Shown piece by piece: positions 34,730-45,879 of a DNA stretch of 64,000 nt. Position 1 is the stretch's first letter. Every line of letters starts with the position of its first letter. The translations under genes were made by a program, and so were the position numbers. The DNA comes from Carex sylvatica (lineage: Eukaryota; Streptophyta; Magnoliopsida; Poales; Cyperaceae), in NCBI GenBank assembly GCA_964058845.1, contig CAXKVR010000032.1, forward strand, positions 1 through 64,000, read 5' to 3'. Below the pieces are notes generated by a model, which searched no databases, had not been told where the DNA came from, and saw nothing but the letters and a program-made list of their open reading frames with translations.

Positions 34730-36335
34730 TTTTTATTGCAGTAAATAATGATTGAGACCTTTAACAAATAGATGTTAAAAATGTCTTTCTGTAAGAAACA
34801 CTTGAAGAAGATGTGTATACAGCGACAGAGCTAGCATGGACCAGGAGTAGGCGGAGATGTTAAAAATGTCTTTCTTTGAAAATTACCTATACATTCGTAT
34901 AAAATTAAGTCATTGCCTACTCCTATTTCGGTCCATTACCTACCCTTACTGTGATTCTCTTTTAGTTGTGGCTTAATTAGGTCTTTTTTATGTCAATTTT
35001 GAATTTAACAAAACTGAGTTTTGTTGATTTGGAAAGAAATTGAACGGAAGCTCTTTGAAGAAGAAAGATAATTTGATACTTCTTTCTAAATATACTTAGT
35101 GTACTGGTTCATTATGTATAAAAATAGAAAAAAAATATTGATTCATAGAGAACCAGGAGCATCTAGAAATTATTTGAGTCTTAACATTCAATTTCAGAGT
35201 TTCAAACCATTGTGTCTTGCTATTTAACGATTTTAACATACAGTGAATCCATTTAATTTTAAACTATCACAAAAATTATCTTAATCACAAACTATAATAA
35301 AAAAAAAATTAACCTGATTTTTTTAATCAAACTGTTTAGAAAAAAAATCATTTTTAAGAAAAGGTGCATTGATAATTTTAAATTTATATTAAAATATAAA
35401 AATAAATAAAAAATAACTATTTTTTAATAATTTATTTTTTGCCTACCCCTGATAAAAATTATAACTACGCCACTAGGTGTATATGACATTACCACCCGGT
35501 CATAAATTAGAAGCTGACTCTAACTTAATTTGTAGGCTAATTAAATCAATCTATGGATTAAAGTAATCTCCACAGGGATGGTATGACAAACTTAGCTCTT
35601 ATTTAATTTTTTATAATTTTAAAATTAGTAATGCCAATCACTCTTTATTTATCAATTGTGATGGAATCAATACAACTCTCATTTTAGTGTATATAAATGA
35701 CATCATAATTACCGAAAATAGTTTAGAGAAAATAAAAAAAATAAGAAATAACTTAACAAAAATTTGACATAAAATATTTAGAATATCTTAAATATTTTGT
35801 AGGAATAGAGGTAGCTTCTTCAGATAAATTACTCTTTATTTCTTAAAGAAAACATACTCTTGATTTATTAAAAGAAACTAGTAAACTAGAATGCAAACCA
35901 ACCTCTACTCCAATTAACAATAAGTGCAAATTAAATAGTAAAAATGGTGAACATTTAAAAGACATTAATCAATTTCAAAGACTTGTAGAAAAATTAATCT
36001 ATTTAACAGTTACTCGTCTGGAGATTTTTTTTTTCGTAAGCCAAATTAGTAAGTTCATGCACTCGCCAAGAACACCACATTTAGAAGCTATAAATATAAT
36101 TATGAGTTACCTAAAAAGTAATCCCGGTAAGGATATTTGGATGAAAAATAATAATTCTAATGATATATGTGGCTGTTTCAATTTAGATTGGGTTGGAAGT
36201 TTTGATAAAAATTGATAATCAGTTTTTGCACATTTGTATAAAAATCTAGTCACATGTAAAATCAAGAAACAAAATGTTATTGAATAATCAAGCGCCGAAG
36301 ATGAATATCATTAGAATTATTATTTACTAGAATAG
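34730..36335 (+). pseudogene. decayed Copia polyprotein: reverse transcriptase and RNase H
   Basis: Read through frameshifts and stops, the + strand keeps the Copia RT order: DVKNVFL, then EEDVYMTLPPGHKLEADS, SIYGLKQSPQGWYDKL and LVYINDIII (the YVDD box altered to YIND), followed by the RT end and RNase H (FQRLVEKLIYLTVTR, SQISKFMHSPRTPHLEA, SNPGKDIW, SSAEDEYH). Integrase and gag are not next to it. An hAT element splits it in the codons for EEDVYMT. It was an LTR-retrotransposon polyprotein and is now non-functional. Confidence 0.85.
34820..35475. mobile_element. non-autonomous hAT-like element inside the Copia remnant
   Basis: The ends CAGCGACAGAGCTA and, inward from the right, TAGTGGCGTAGTTA match apart from mostly C/T and A/G changes. 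The flanks are TGTGTATA (34812-34819) and GGTGTATA (35476-35483), an 8-bp TSD with one mismatch. Removing the element and one TSD rejoins the Copia frame EEDVYMTLPPG, which confirms both ends. 656 bp, no transposase. Confidence 0.85.
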
Positions 36336-36339
36336 AGAA

Positions 36340-36600
36340 TATTGTACCATTATTAATAGAACATAAAATAGTGCCTTGTGATAATTAATAGCAATAGGGA
36401 ATGGTACATTCCAACAACTAGTCTTTTTATTGCCTTGTAATTAAAAAGCAATAGGGAATAGTGCATTTCAACAACTAGTTTTTTATTGTCTTGTAAGTAT
36501 AAATAATGACACTTGTAATCAAAAAATAAGATTATAAATACAATATATTTTCTTAATCTCTTTTCTCTCTGTCTTACAAAAAATATTAGTAACTAAATAA
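36340..36600 (+). mobile_element. probable LTR remnant of the Copia element
   Basis: Downstream of the RNase H there is an imperfect duplication of about 60 bp (gcaatagggaatggtacatt and its partner, each followed by caacaactag), then a TATA-like gtataaataatg and a C/T-rich stretch. This suits the promoter part of a Copia LTR. No matching second LTR was seen. Confidence 0.45.
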
Positions 36601-37934
36601 TAGAAAAACAATTTTGCCCAATACATTTGAGCATAAAAATAAATGAAAGCGAAATAAAGAATAAACCAAGAAAACAGTAAGATGAAAACTAAATGCTAAC
36701 CATTATTGTTATGATGATCATCTTTTCTTCTTAAGTGTCTATTTTAATGAATTGTATCTTCATTGTTCTTCGACCTGTTCAACAAGTTGAAGCAGATTGC
36801 ATGCATGTTCCTCTCTAAAAGTTCTGGTACGATGTTCTCTCCATATAACAAATTGTGTTCTCTCTAAAAGAGATTAAATTTTTTGTATCAAATATAAATA
36901 CTTTTTAAAAATTTATAATGCTTTAAGTATAAAGAATTAAGGCTTTACGTATGATTTATCCATGCCGATTACTTGTGTTTATAGTGTTACAACATTTTTA
37001 ATGGGATCAGTTTCCAGATACCACGATATCTTTATGCTAAATTCCGAGAGTAATATGCTACCATTAACAAATTAAAATATCTAAAGGTTTTCTTCATTCA
37101 GTGATCTCTGTGCAACGTACATATGGAAAGGGAAAATTACAAAAACATGATAATAAGGAAATTAACTCTTCAGAAAGTTTTTCTTTAACTATACACTATG
37201 AATTTTAGGATTATATTGATCACCTTCTAACAATATGCTACACATACACTGCAATATATATTAGAAAATGTCACATGATCGAATGAAAAAAAATCCACAG
37301 ATTGCTACAGTGACAACTGAAAAGTATGTTATTTACATAGTTTGCTAGATTGCCTAAGGGCGAGAAAGAGTTCAAAAAAAAAAAAAACGTTGTTTGCTAG
37401 AAGACATACAATGTAGTGGCATGATCACATTGTCCCTTATTCTTGTCAATTTGCAGCTGTTTATATAGGGGACCACATAATTGTTAGGTTATAGGGCTTC
37501 TCTTAACCTTTTATGATTGGGAGACAGACACAGAGATGTGGGGAGTACATAAGCAATGGAGGAAAGACAATCAGCCAGGTTGGTATCATGTCTTGATTGT
37601 AACAAGTTGCTGGTAGACAGTTCTTTCCTGCATAGCAGTTTAATAAAACAATCTGTTCCACTATGTTAATCAGAGAAATGATGTCCTCCTGATCAAAATG
37701 CCGACTGTTAGTTCTATAAAGAATCTGAACATCCAATCAGAGTCTGCATATTTCTTTGCTGAATTAATGCAGAGAAATATAAAATTAAGCCTAGGTAGTT
37801 AATTAATTGATTAGTCGTTTGGTTATCTTACATTTGAGGAATGTCATGAGATGAGCTGGCTTATTTTAAACAAACAGGGTCATCTAGAATATAGCCTCCT
37901 AAGACTAAGGAGCTCTTATTACATAAGCAACTCG
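36601..37934. other. gene-free DNA
   Basis: No recognisable gene or element. The frame at 37503-37736 on the minus strand shows no family resemblance. Confidence 0.5.
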
Positions 37935-37976
37935 ATCCCACATGTTGAAGTTTGCAGTACCTTCGTAATCATTTCT

Positions 37977-38139
37977 TGTTAAGTTTTCTAGGGTTTGAGA
38001 AGAGGAAAAAAGCAAGAGACAACTCAAAGTGATTTTGTTAGACTTGATTCTCTCTCTTACAAAGAGTATATACATATGCAATAACATAAACATAAATAGC
38101 CCAATGGATACAAATAGTAATTTGAATCAAAACATAACA
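37977..38139 (-). repeat. 3' LTR of the deleted Copia element
   Basis: 163 bp with TG..CA ends, matching the other LTR closely. The main difference is the missing short stretch agatac near 39498-39503. Confidence 0.9.
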
Positions 38140-38296
38140 ATTTTCACCTTGAACCAAATTGCATCTAAAACAAACTAAAACATAAAACAAACATAAGCTA
38201 ACCAAAGGTAAACATAAAGACACACTAGCAACATACTAGAAACAAAACTAGCTCAAACTAGCTAGAAACAAACCGACACCAAGCTTGAACAAAGCT

Positions 38297-39437
38297 TTAA
38301 CTTTGCAAAGCTTGAACAAGCTTGAGCATATCGGCCGGATTCGACTCGGTAGCAATCTTTTTCATAGCAACCTTGCCTTTCGAGATCACATCTCGAATAA
38401 AATAGTACCGAATGTCAATGTACTTCGTCTTCTCATAGTACATGCGGTCTTTGTTCAAATGTATTGTGCTTTGATTGCCACAAAACACTGTAATAGGACC
38501 CTCAAAAGATGACATCTCACCAACAAACGCCTTGAGCCAAAAAGCCTCCTTAATAGCTTCGGTAATTGCCATGTATTCGGGCTCGATACTTGAGAGTGCA
38601 ACGGTTGCTTGAAGTGTAGACTTCCAACTAATTGCACAATCTCCAAGGATAAAAACATAACCCGTCAGAGAACACCTCTTGTCTAAATCACCCGTAAAAT
38701 CTACATCCTCAAAACTCGTTAGTGCCTTGCCATTACTAAACTCCAAACGAGTATCAATAGTACCTCTCAAATAGTGGAAGATCAACTTCACCGCTTACCA
38801 ATGCCCTTTCCGGGAACAAGAGGGATATCTACTTACCACACTAACATTTTGAACAATGTCGGGTCGAGTACACACCATCAAGTATATGAGACTCCCAACT
38901 GCACTCGAATATGGAACCTTTTCCATATATTTCTTCTCAACATCAGATTTTGGGCTTAAAGCGACCGAAAGCTTGAAATGCGCCGCAAGAGGTGTTGAAA
39001 CAACCTTTGCTTTCTCAATGCCAAAACGGCGTAGCACTTTCTCAGCAAAACTCTTTTGTGAAATGAACAACTTTCTTTTGGACATATTCCTTGTGATCTC
39101 TATCCCGATAATTCTTTTGGCAGCCCCCAAATCTTTCATCTCAAATGCTGAACTTAGTTGCTCTTTCAACCTCCTAACTTCTTTCAAGTTTGAGGATGCA
39201 ATCAACATATCATCCACATAGAGCAACAAATAAATGAAATTCTCACCATCCAATTTCTTGAAATAGACACAACTATCATAATTGGAATGATGAAAATTAA
39301 TATTCACCATGAATGAGTCAAACTTTTTGTACCATTGCCGCGGTGATTGCTTAAGACCATAAAGGGACTTATTCAAAAGACACACACAGTCCTTGTTTCT
39401 TGCAACCTCAAAACCCTCCGGTTGACTCATGTAAATT
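38297..39437 (-). pseudogene. Copia reverse transcriptase (C-terminal half) and RNase H
   Basis: From the primer binding site the frame reads EQIYMSQPEGFEVARNKD, then LNKSLYGLKQSPRQWYKKFD and the intact RT catalytic box LLYVDDM, followed by the RT thumb (KDLGAAKRIIGIEI, ADH-type VVSTPLAAHFKL, SLIYLMVCTRPD). One in-frame TAA at 38795-38797 interrupts it after KGHW. The same frame continues through RNase H (TGDLDKRCSLTGYVF, ISWKSTLQATVALSS, NPADMLK) to its stop. The third RNase H acidic position appears lost (CGNQS where the family usually has CDNQS or CDSQS). Gag, protease, integrase and the N-terminal RT are absent. Very few mutations suggest a recent copy that must have moved in trans. Confidence 0.88.
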
Positions 39438-39438
39438 T

Positions 39439-39450
39439 GCTCTGATACCA
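39439..39450 (-). other. primer binding site (initiator Met tRNA type)
   Basis: On the minus strand TGGTATCAGAGC lies 3 bases after the 5' LTR. This is the usual plant Copia primer site complementary to the 3' end of initiator methionine tRNA. Confidence 0.92.
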
Positions 39451-39453
39451 ATT

Positions 39454-39624
39454 TGTTAAGTTTTCTAGAGTTTGAGAAGAGGAAGAGAGCAAGAGACAAA
39501 GATACAACTCAAAGTAATTTTGTTAGATTTGATCCTCTCTCTTACAAAGAGTCTATACATATGCAATCACATAAACATACATAGCCCAATGGGCTCGAAT
39601 AACAATTTGGGTCAAAACATAACA
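39454..39624 (-). repeat. 5' LTR of the deleted Copia element
   Basis: 171 bp with TG..CA ends, adjacent to the primer binding site. It is nearly identical to the repeat at 37977-38139. Confidence 0.9.
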
Positions 39625-39715
39625 TTTCATGGTCCTATATTTATGAGGGGAGAACTACGACATGTGGAAAATCAAGATGCGAGCATTACTACTTTCACAA
39701 AGAGTGCGGGATGAT

Positions 39716-40065
39716 CAGGGGGACAGCCGCGCCCCCTAGATTTTGAGTTTTAGTGGTGATCTATCGGTACTGATTGACTTTGTTTCTTCCTGAAATTTTT
39801 TTTGCCCCCCCCCTCTGGATATTTGATTTGTAATTCGGGTTAAATTTAATATTAAAATCAAAATAATTTTTTTGAATTATGATTGGTAATTAGAATTATA
39901 AGTTAAAACATCAGAAATCACAAGTCAGAGCATTGGAAAATATAATTCAAAGCATTATTTTTTTTATCGAGTACCCAATTAGTTAATGGATTTAAATCTG
40001 ATAAGCTATTTAAATCCGATTCGGTATTTTTTTAACCCCTAAAGAAAATTCTAGATCCACCCCTG
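39716..40065. mobile_element. hAT-like element inside the Copia gag, 350 bp
   Basis: It begins CAGGGGGACAGCC and ends CCACCCCTG; read inward the right end is CAGGGGTGGATCTAG. The flanks GGGATGAT (39708-39715) and AAGATGAT (40066-40073) match at six of eight bases. Removing the element rejoins the gag reading QRVRDDVVNKDF, which supports these ends. An N-rich C tract (gccccccccc) lies near 39811. Confidence 0.7.
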
Positions 40066-40553
40066 AAGATGATGTCGTTAATAAAGATTTTACGACACTA
40101 ACTACACAAGTATTGACACTAGAGCAAAACGAAGATCAAATGAATATGTCAAGATCTTGTTTCTAATTCAACAGGTTGTTGTAGAAAGTCTATTTCCATG
40201 AATAACTGGAGTTAATACATCGAAAAAGGCATGGGTGATTCGAAAAGGGGAGTTTGAAGGCTATGCCAAGATAATTGAAGTAAAATTGTAAATGTTGAGA
40301 AATAATTTCAAAACCTACAAATAAAAAAGTCTAAGAAGATCGAGTATTTCTTGCGAATCGTTGATATCGTGAACCAAATGCGGATGGAGGGTAAATACAT
40401 TTTCGATCAGAAGATAGTTGAGAAAATTTTAATCAGCCTAATTGATCAGTGCGACCACATTCTTACTGCAATTAAAGAATCAAAAGACCTAGTAACGCTT
40501 TCGATTCAACAACAAATTCGCTCCTTGGAGTTGCACGAAGAGAAAAATTAAAC

Positions 40554-41590
40554 ATCAACACCATATATAAATACTTCTATGTATTTACTCCTCTACTCAG
40601 TTTGCCAGTTGAGTACTTATCCTGCCCAGCTGATCTACTGAGAAGGTGCTTCTCTAGATAGTAGTCTAGCGGATTCTTAATATAGGAAACATTTCAAATA
40701 TAAATAGCATCATCCAGAATAATTTATTTTCACATCGGTATTTTTCCTTTAAATTTTTAATGGACAGCAACTTAAAAAGAACATAATTTCACAATATATA
40801 AATAGAAAATAATAGACAAAGAGTGTTGGATATTTTCCGATAGCTTTCTTTTAATGAGGACTTTAAGAATAAAAAAAAAAGATTTCTGCAATATAAAATT
40901 CTGTAAAGTTTAATCAAAATATATATTAGCAAAATAAAATAAATATAAATCAATTTCGAGACGAGTCTGAATATTTAGTACACCGGCTGAGTGATCGAAT
41001 CCCGTTTGCCGTAACAATAGAATGATGTCCTCACATCACATGTAGAGTTAACTATTTATTAATTATATATCCATCTTCAAGTTTCAACCTCAAGCAATGT
41101 CTCGATTTCTTATTGCATGCTCACGAATAAAAATATATCTATTTCGAATGAAAGTAGTATATCAAAATTTTCAACAACTAGATAATAAATCTTATTTTGA
41201 GAAAAGAGAAGCATTTTTTTTTAGCTCTTGATGAGAAAATAAAAAATCTTTTAAGCAGGCAGGAGATAATTAAAATGTAAGAACAAATATATTGATCTTA
41301 TTTCTGTTGGGCTACCTCCCTGTCATCTACTTAAAAAGGATTGGTCAAGGAGTTTTACATTTGCGTCCTTAATTAATTTATTTGTTAAAGTGTGCAATTA
41401 ATTAATTGATCATGTGCTAACTAAGACAAGCATCAATTAACGTATCCTACGGAACATATATATATAATAAAACTATATCTTATCTTGGGGCAATTAGCTA
41501 GATCAGCCACCATTTTCCACTTCACTTTCACTTAACTCCATCATTTTCACTCTTTGTAGATCTCATTTTTAATACAACACCTCCTTTTTT
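40554..41590. other. gene-free DNA with a possible tRNA-derived scrap
   Basis: Near 40980-41010, caccggctgagtgatcgaatcccg includes a good B-box-like GATCGAATCCC, but no full tRNA cloverleaf or SINE could be recognised around it. Otherwise plain AT-rich DNA. Confidence 0.35.
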
Positions 41591-41629
41591 TTCTCAGTGC
41601 TACCTTCTCGAGCGAAGAGGAGAATGAGA

Positions 41630-41934
41630 GAGGAAAGAAACTGGAACCGAGCGGAGACGACCGAAGCTGAAAATATGATATGGTCAGAGCTCGGAGCGTA
41701 GAGTCCCATCTCGGTCGAAGCGCAATGGTGAGTAGATCCGGTCGTCATCGGAGTGGGATGGCGGTCAAAGAAGCAGATCCGATTGTGGAGCAAGAGGGTA
41801 GAGATTAGTGCCGAGCGGAGCCAAAAGTACGGTAACGTTAGAGTTCGGGGTGTAGAGTTTTCATCTCGATCGAAGCGCGACGGTGAGTAGATTCAATTGT
41901 CATTGGAGCGCGACGGCAATTGAAGAAACGGATC
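41630..41934. repeat. GC-richer imperfect tandem duplication
   Basis: Two diverged units of about 130-150 bp each contain gagcggag, then agagttc/cagagctcgg, ggtgtagagt, catctcg, tcgaagcgc, ggtgagtagatt and a ggatcc or agatcc end. The first covers about 41658-41790 and the second about 41812-41934. Composition differs clearly from the AT-rich surroundings. It may be a captured gene fragment or the flank of an older element; no protein was recognised. Confidence 0.5.
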
Positions 41935-43104
41935 CACTACGGCAGAAAGCACTTTCTGCGACCGGAATTCTGGTCGCATAAAGTTATGTCGCCGGTCGCT
42001 GATAGTCTATTCCAGTCGCTGAAAGCACGGTCACATATACTTTTCTGCTGACGTCAACGGTCGCTGAATGACGTCAGCCAGCCGGCCGTTGATACTTTTT
42101 CTGCGATCAATTTTTTTTCGTCGCTGTTGTTTTTGCTGACATCAGGGAATAGTTTTTGCGACTAAATAAATGGTCGCAGAAACTCAAAATATGGTCGCGG
42201 ATAGTTTTTGCTGACGTCAGAAAATAATTTCTGCTACTAAAAAAACGGTCTCAGAAACTCAAAAAACAATCGCTGAAAGAATTTTGCTGACGTCAAAAAA
42301 AAATTTCTGAGACCAAATAAACAGTCGCTGATACTTGAAAAACGGTCGCAGAAAGTTTTCAGTCAATTTTTTAAAATTTATATTATTATTTAAATTTGCA
42401 TAATTTAATAATTGATACGACACGTACCAACACATAACATAAACATACAAACAAATTTAAATATAAACATCGATATATACAATACATAAATATAAAACAT
42501 CGATATATACACATAATACAAGACATCGATACATAAAAAATAGATATAAACATAAATATCGAAAAACTAATAATATATCGATCAAACATAAACATCGAAA
42601 TATCAAGTAATATATTAACCTAAATGTCGCATAACATAAACAAATAATCTAGTCAAGTACCATAAACAGATAATCTAAATGTCAAGACAATATCTGAACA
42701 AGATATAAATAATTAAACTAAGCAATACCATCGTCGCCAACATCTGACCAGTGCCCCTCGATATCATCGCCGTGAAGTTGTAGAAAAGTATTTTAGATAA
42801 TTATGAACAACGAGATTTGAGCAGAAAATCGCGGGGCTAGAGTTCTGGCGGGGGAGAAAAAACGCGGTTCTGTCGACGGAGAAGAAGAATTTGAGCGCGA
42901 ATAAGGGGTTTTTTTTTTTGGCGTTGGCGCCTTATTCTCGGCGCTAAAAAAAAAAAAAACTTTCAGTGATCGGTGAAGTTGTCAGTTGTAGATATGATCG
43001 CTGAAAGTCATGGTTGCCTATGATTTTTTTTTTTTTTTGAGAAAAAATCGACTATCTGCGACCAGCGTCATCAATGGTCGCAGTAAAACCATTTTGCTGT
43101 AGTG
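41935..43104. mobile_element. complete non-autonomous CACTA element, 1170 bp
   Basis: It starts CACTACGGCAGAAAGC and ends GCTGTAGTG; read inward the right end is CACTACAGCAAAATGG. A 3-bp duplication ATC flanks it (41932-41934 and 43105-43107). The interior carries many subterminal copies of cggtcgc/gcgacc (tctgcgaccgg, cggtcgctgaaag, ggtcgcag), as CACTA elements do for transposase binding. There is no transposase gene, so it would need a helper. Confidence 0.92.
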
Positions 43105-43107
43105 ATC

Positions 43108-44129
43108 TAAATATTTATTTTTATGTTTTATAATTTAGAATTTTGTAAACAATTTTTTCTTATCTAATATAAATATATTAGTGGTAGTTTTAACCACTAA
43201 CCATAAAAAAATATCAATTAACGTAGGATTAAAGATTCAACACAAATCTTTATGAGCCACGGAAAAATGAATTATAGGTACGACCAAGTCAAAGTTATTG
43301 CAATCTAAACAAATAAAATATTATTATTGGATATGAACCTTAATTTATTTTATTTTTCTGAAAATTTAATGAAATTTTTTATAATCAAAACAGGGAAGTA
43401 CGACGTATCTGACTAGCTACGTGCAGATATTTATCTTTTCTTACTTAGCCAACAAATTAATACGTCGTGTTGTCTTGCTTATTAATAAACAAATCAATTA
43501 GATAAGCAAAGTCAATAATGGAATAAACAGCTTACACAAATGGCGGTGTAGAAAATATTTTTAGAGCTATATACATCACATATATTTGAAAGTATTTTTT
43601 TCTCCTTTTATTTTGCAGGTCTGGGATTGATTGGATATATATTTAATATTTCACTGTTATTAAAAACTCCTGGTTTTGGTCTCTTCTGACCTATTCTAGT
43701 AGGCCGGGGGCAATGGTCCTTTATTTATTTTTATTTAATTACTAGGAATATTGTTAATTTCGCTCTCATATTTTTTAAGTAACACTTGAAAATGTGATTT
43801 TGAATATGTGTGAGATTGATTATTGCATAACACATAAATACTATATGATCAATACATATTCAACAAAATGTACGGATATATTGTATGCGGATGTGTATTT
43901 TAAGAATAATTTAAAACTTATGAACTATTAAAGAATTTAAAAAAAATTAAGAAGATACAATAAATATACTTATATAACTTTAAATTTATTAAATGGTATA
44001 TATCATCAGTTTATATGTCTGAGACAAATTAAAGGAGATAATTAAATTTTGAAAAATTAGTATGTTTTTTTTTAATGAAGAAATAATAGTATGTTATTGA
44101 AGTAAAGCTAATGTGTATTGTGTTAACAA
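43108..44129. other. gene-free AT-rich DNA
   Basis: No gene, RNA or element was recognised. Confidence 0.55.
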
Positions 44130-44298
44130 GGAGAGAGTTTAGTGAGCACAACTTTGAAAAATTATCGGATTGACTTTAAATAATGAATTCAAACTATTGA
44201 AACAAATTTACTTCATGCATGTGTGATGTGTGTATATGTAAAATTTTAAAAGTTTCAAATTTATTTATTACAAAGTCAAGAGGTAAAAAAATTGAACT
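44130..44298. mobile_element. half copy of the GAGTAGAAC MITE family
   Basis: The order cggattgactttaaataatg, aattcaaactattgaaac, tgtgtgatgtg, atgtaaaattttaaa and tacaaagtcaagaggt follows one arm of the MULE-type MITEs at 34051 and 46399. The terminal GAGTAGAAC and the other arm are missing. Confidence 0.5.
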
Positions 44299-45521
44299 AA
44301 TTCCATGCGTGTACATGTCCTCGAGTGGGGGATGTTTAACAGAGGTTGGGACTTGGGATGAGCGATCCGTTGTATCTTAATTCTAATCTGTCATCCAAAA
44401 TTGTGCTCTTAATTGATTAAGATGACAACTATCGCGACAGAGTAAACTTTAAAATTCATGTTTATTATCAGTTTTCATAATTAGATCAATTTTTTTATAT
44501 AATAATGGGTTCAGAATTGAATATATTTAATGTGATTTTTTTCTTAATTAATTCGAAGAAAAATCAAATAATTTTAAAATAAAAAATATTAAATATTTTT
44601 GTTTTCAAAATTGTGAAATTTGATGTTCTACTATATTTTGATATGCACATTTTATTTATTTATTTTTTAACTTGACTGATATTTACATTTTATTCAACGA
44701 CTTAATTATATCGATCATTAGAAACCATTAGCTAATATCCTGACTTTTGTACATTAACTAATTACATTCTATCTTGGTTCACATTCATATTTCATAATAA
44801 TAACCCGACATTTTTAAAAGGACATAAAAGTTATTTTATAATACTATAAAATTAACTATATATATTTTTATATAAGAAAATATCTCTAATATTTGGAGCT
44901 CCTAATAAATAATAAATAGACGATAAACCAATTGTTAGATCTCTCAAGTTAATTAAGGGGATAATGTTAAGGATCCCTACGAGCACCTTCTGGATCCATT
45001 TAAATAGTTTATTGAATGAAAGGCTTTAATTTGTAGACAACTCAAATGTACCAGCATAGAATAGTACGCTTGGATAAGGCACCTAATTTAGAGCCACTTG
45101 GCAACCAATAATTGGTGGTGATATCTGGTTCAACGTAAAACATGTGTCTTATTCTTGCTCTGTCAATTGAACTGCCTAACAATTTAGTATATGTTGATAA
45201 TTGACTCGTCATCACATCTTCTCCTCCAAAACAAATCTTGAATAGCATATCATTATGATAAAACAAAAGAAAAAATTGTCTTCTCACCGTACTACCGTTA
45301 GTTATGGTGAAGGGGCCATAAGCTAATTTGAAAGAAAATTGTATTACTGCACATAGCTAGCTTGATGAAGTGAAATTATAATCTAATTATATGCTTATAG
45401 TATGCATGTATTCAGAAAAAAAAAATTGGTATCCACACAATAAAAGGTAAAAATTAAAATAAATAAACAACTGAAAACTGTAACTTCCTTTTACCATAAC
45501 TTTATGGTGTTCTCTTATCAG
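44299..45521. other. gene-free DNA with an unassigned minus-strand frame
   Basis: A frame at 45042-45287 (minus) reads LFKICFGGEDVMTSQLSTY and later EPDITTNYWLPSGSKLG. Its composition is more protein-like than that of neighbouring frames, so it may be an exon or a gene fragment, but I do not recognise the family. Nothing else was seen. Confidence 0.35.
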
Positions 45522-45879
45522 GTTTACAACCCGAAAATTATAAAAATATCATAATCCAAAAAAAAAAAAAACCAAAAACCATTAATTTTGAAAATTTTAA
45601 ATTTTGATGCGGCTGCATCCCTAAAATACAGACTCTTTTACTGGAGATTGCATCTAGGGGATGCGCCCCTTTTTTTATTTTTCAAACTTTTCAAGTTTGT
45701 CAGAGATTACAAATCTATACTAACTTTGGATATATTTTATTATAAATTAAATTGATTATTTTATTTTATGGTTATTATTCACTGAAAATCTTAAAAAAAT
45801 ATTCACCGATAACCCTAAATTGTTTTTTTTATTACAAAAAGTCCAATTAGATATATATATTATTTTATTTTATATTTAT

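Larger units (their letters stand above)
37977..39624 (-). mobile_element. internally deleted Copia retrotransposon with both LTRs, 1648 bp
   Basis: Two direct repeats, 37977-38139 (163 bp) and 39454-39624 (171 bp), start TGTTAAG and end CATAACA on +, so the element reads on the minus strand with its 5' LTR at the right. Next to the 5' LTR is a primer binding site, and a purine tract (aaggtgaaaat) lies against the 3' LTR. Between them is only the second half of RT plus RNase H. The flanks are TTTCT (37972-37976) and TTTCA (39625-39629), a 5-bp TSD with one mismatch, inside a Copia gag. Confidence 0.9.
37935..40553 (+). pseudogene. Copia gag (UBN2-type) remnant split by two insertions
   Basis: Three pieces read in order on +: 37935-37976 (KFAVPS.SFH in broken frame), 39625-39715 (HGPIF, then ENYDMWKIKMRALLLSQRV after a frameshift) and 40066-40553. 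The last ends in a long frame with NQMRMEGKYIFDQKIVEKIL, DHILTAIKESKDL and SLELHEEKN, matching the UBN2 gag domain of Copia elements. Frameshifts and stops show it is dead. The first gap is the Copia element at 37977-39624, the second an hAT at 39716-40065. No zinc knuckle or protease follows, so the gag is also 3'-truncated. Confidence 0.8.

Noticed and set aside
34820..35475. Interpretation of this segment as part of the Copia element itself
   Set aside because: Its removal with one TSD copy restores the Copia reading across the joint, and it has its own inverted ends.
40980..41015. Possible tRNA gene with a GATCGAATCCC B-box
   Set aside because: No matching acceptor stem, D arm or anticodon arm could be drawn around it.
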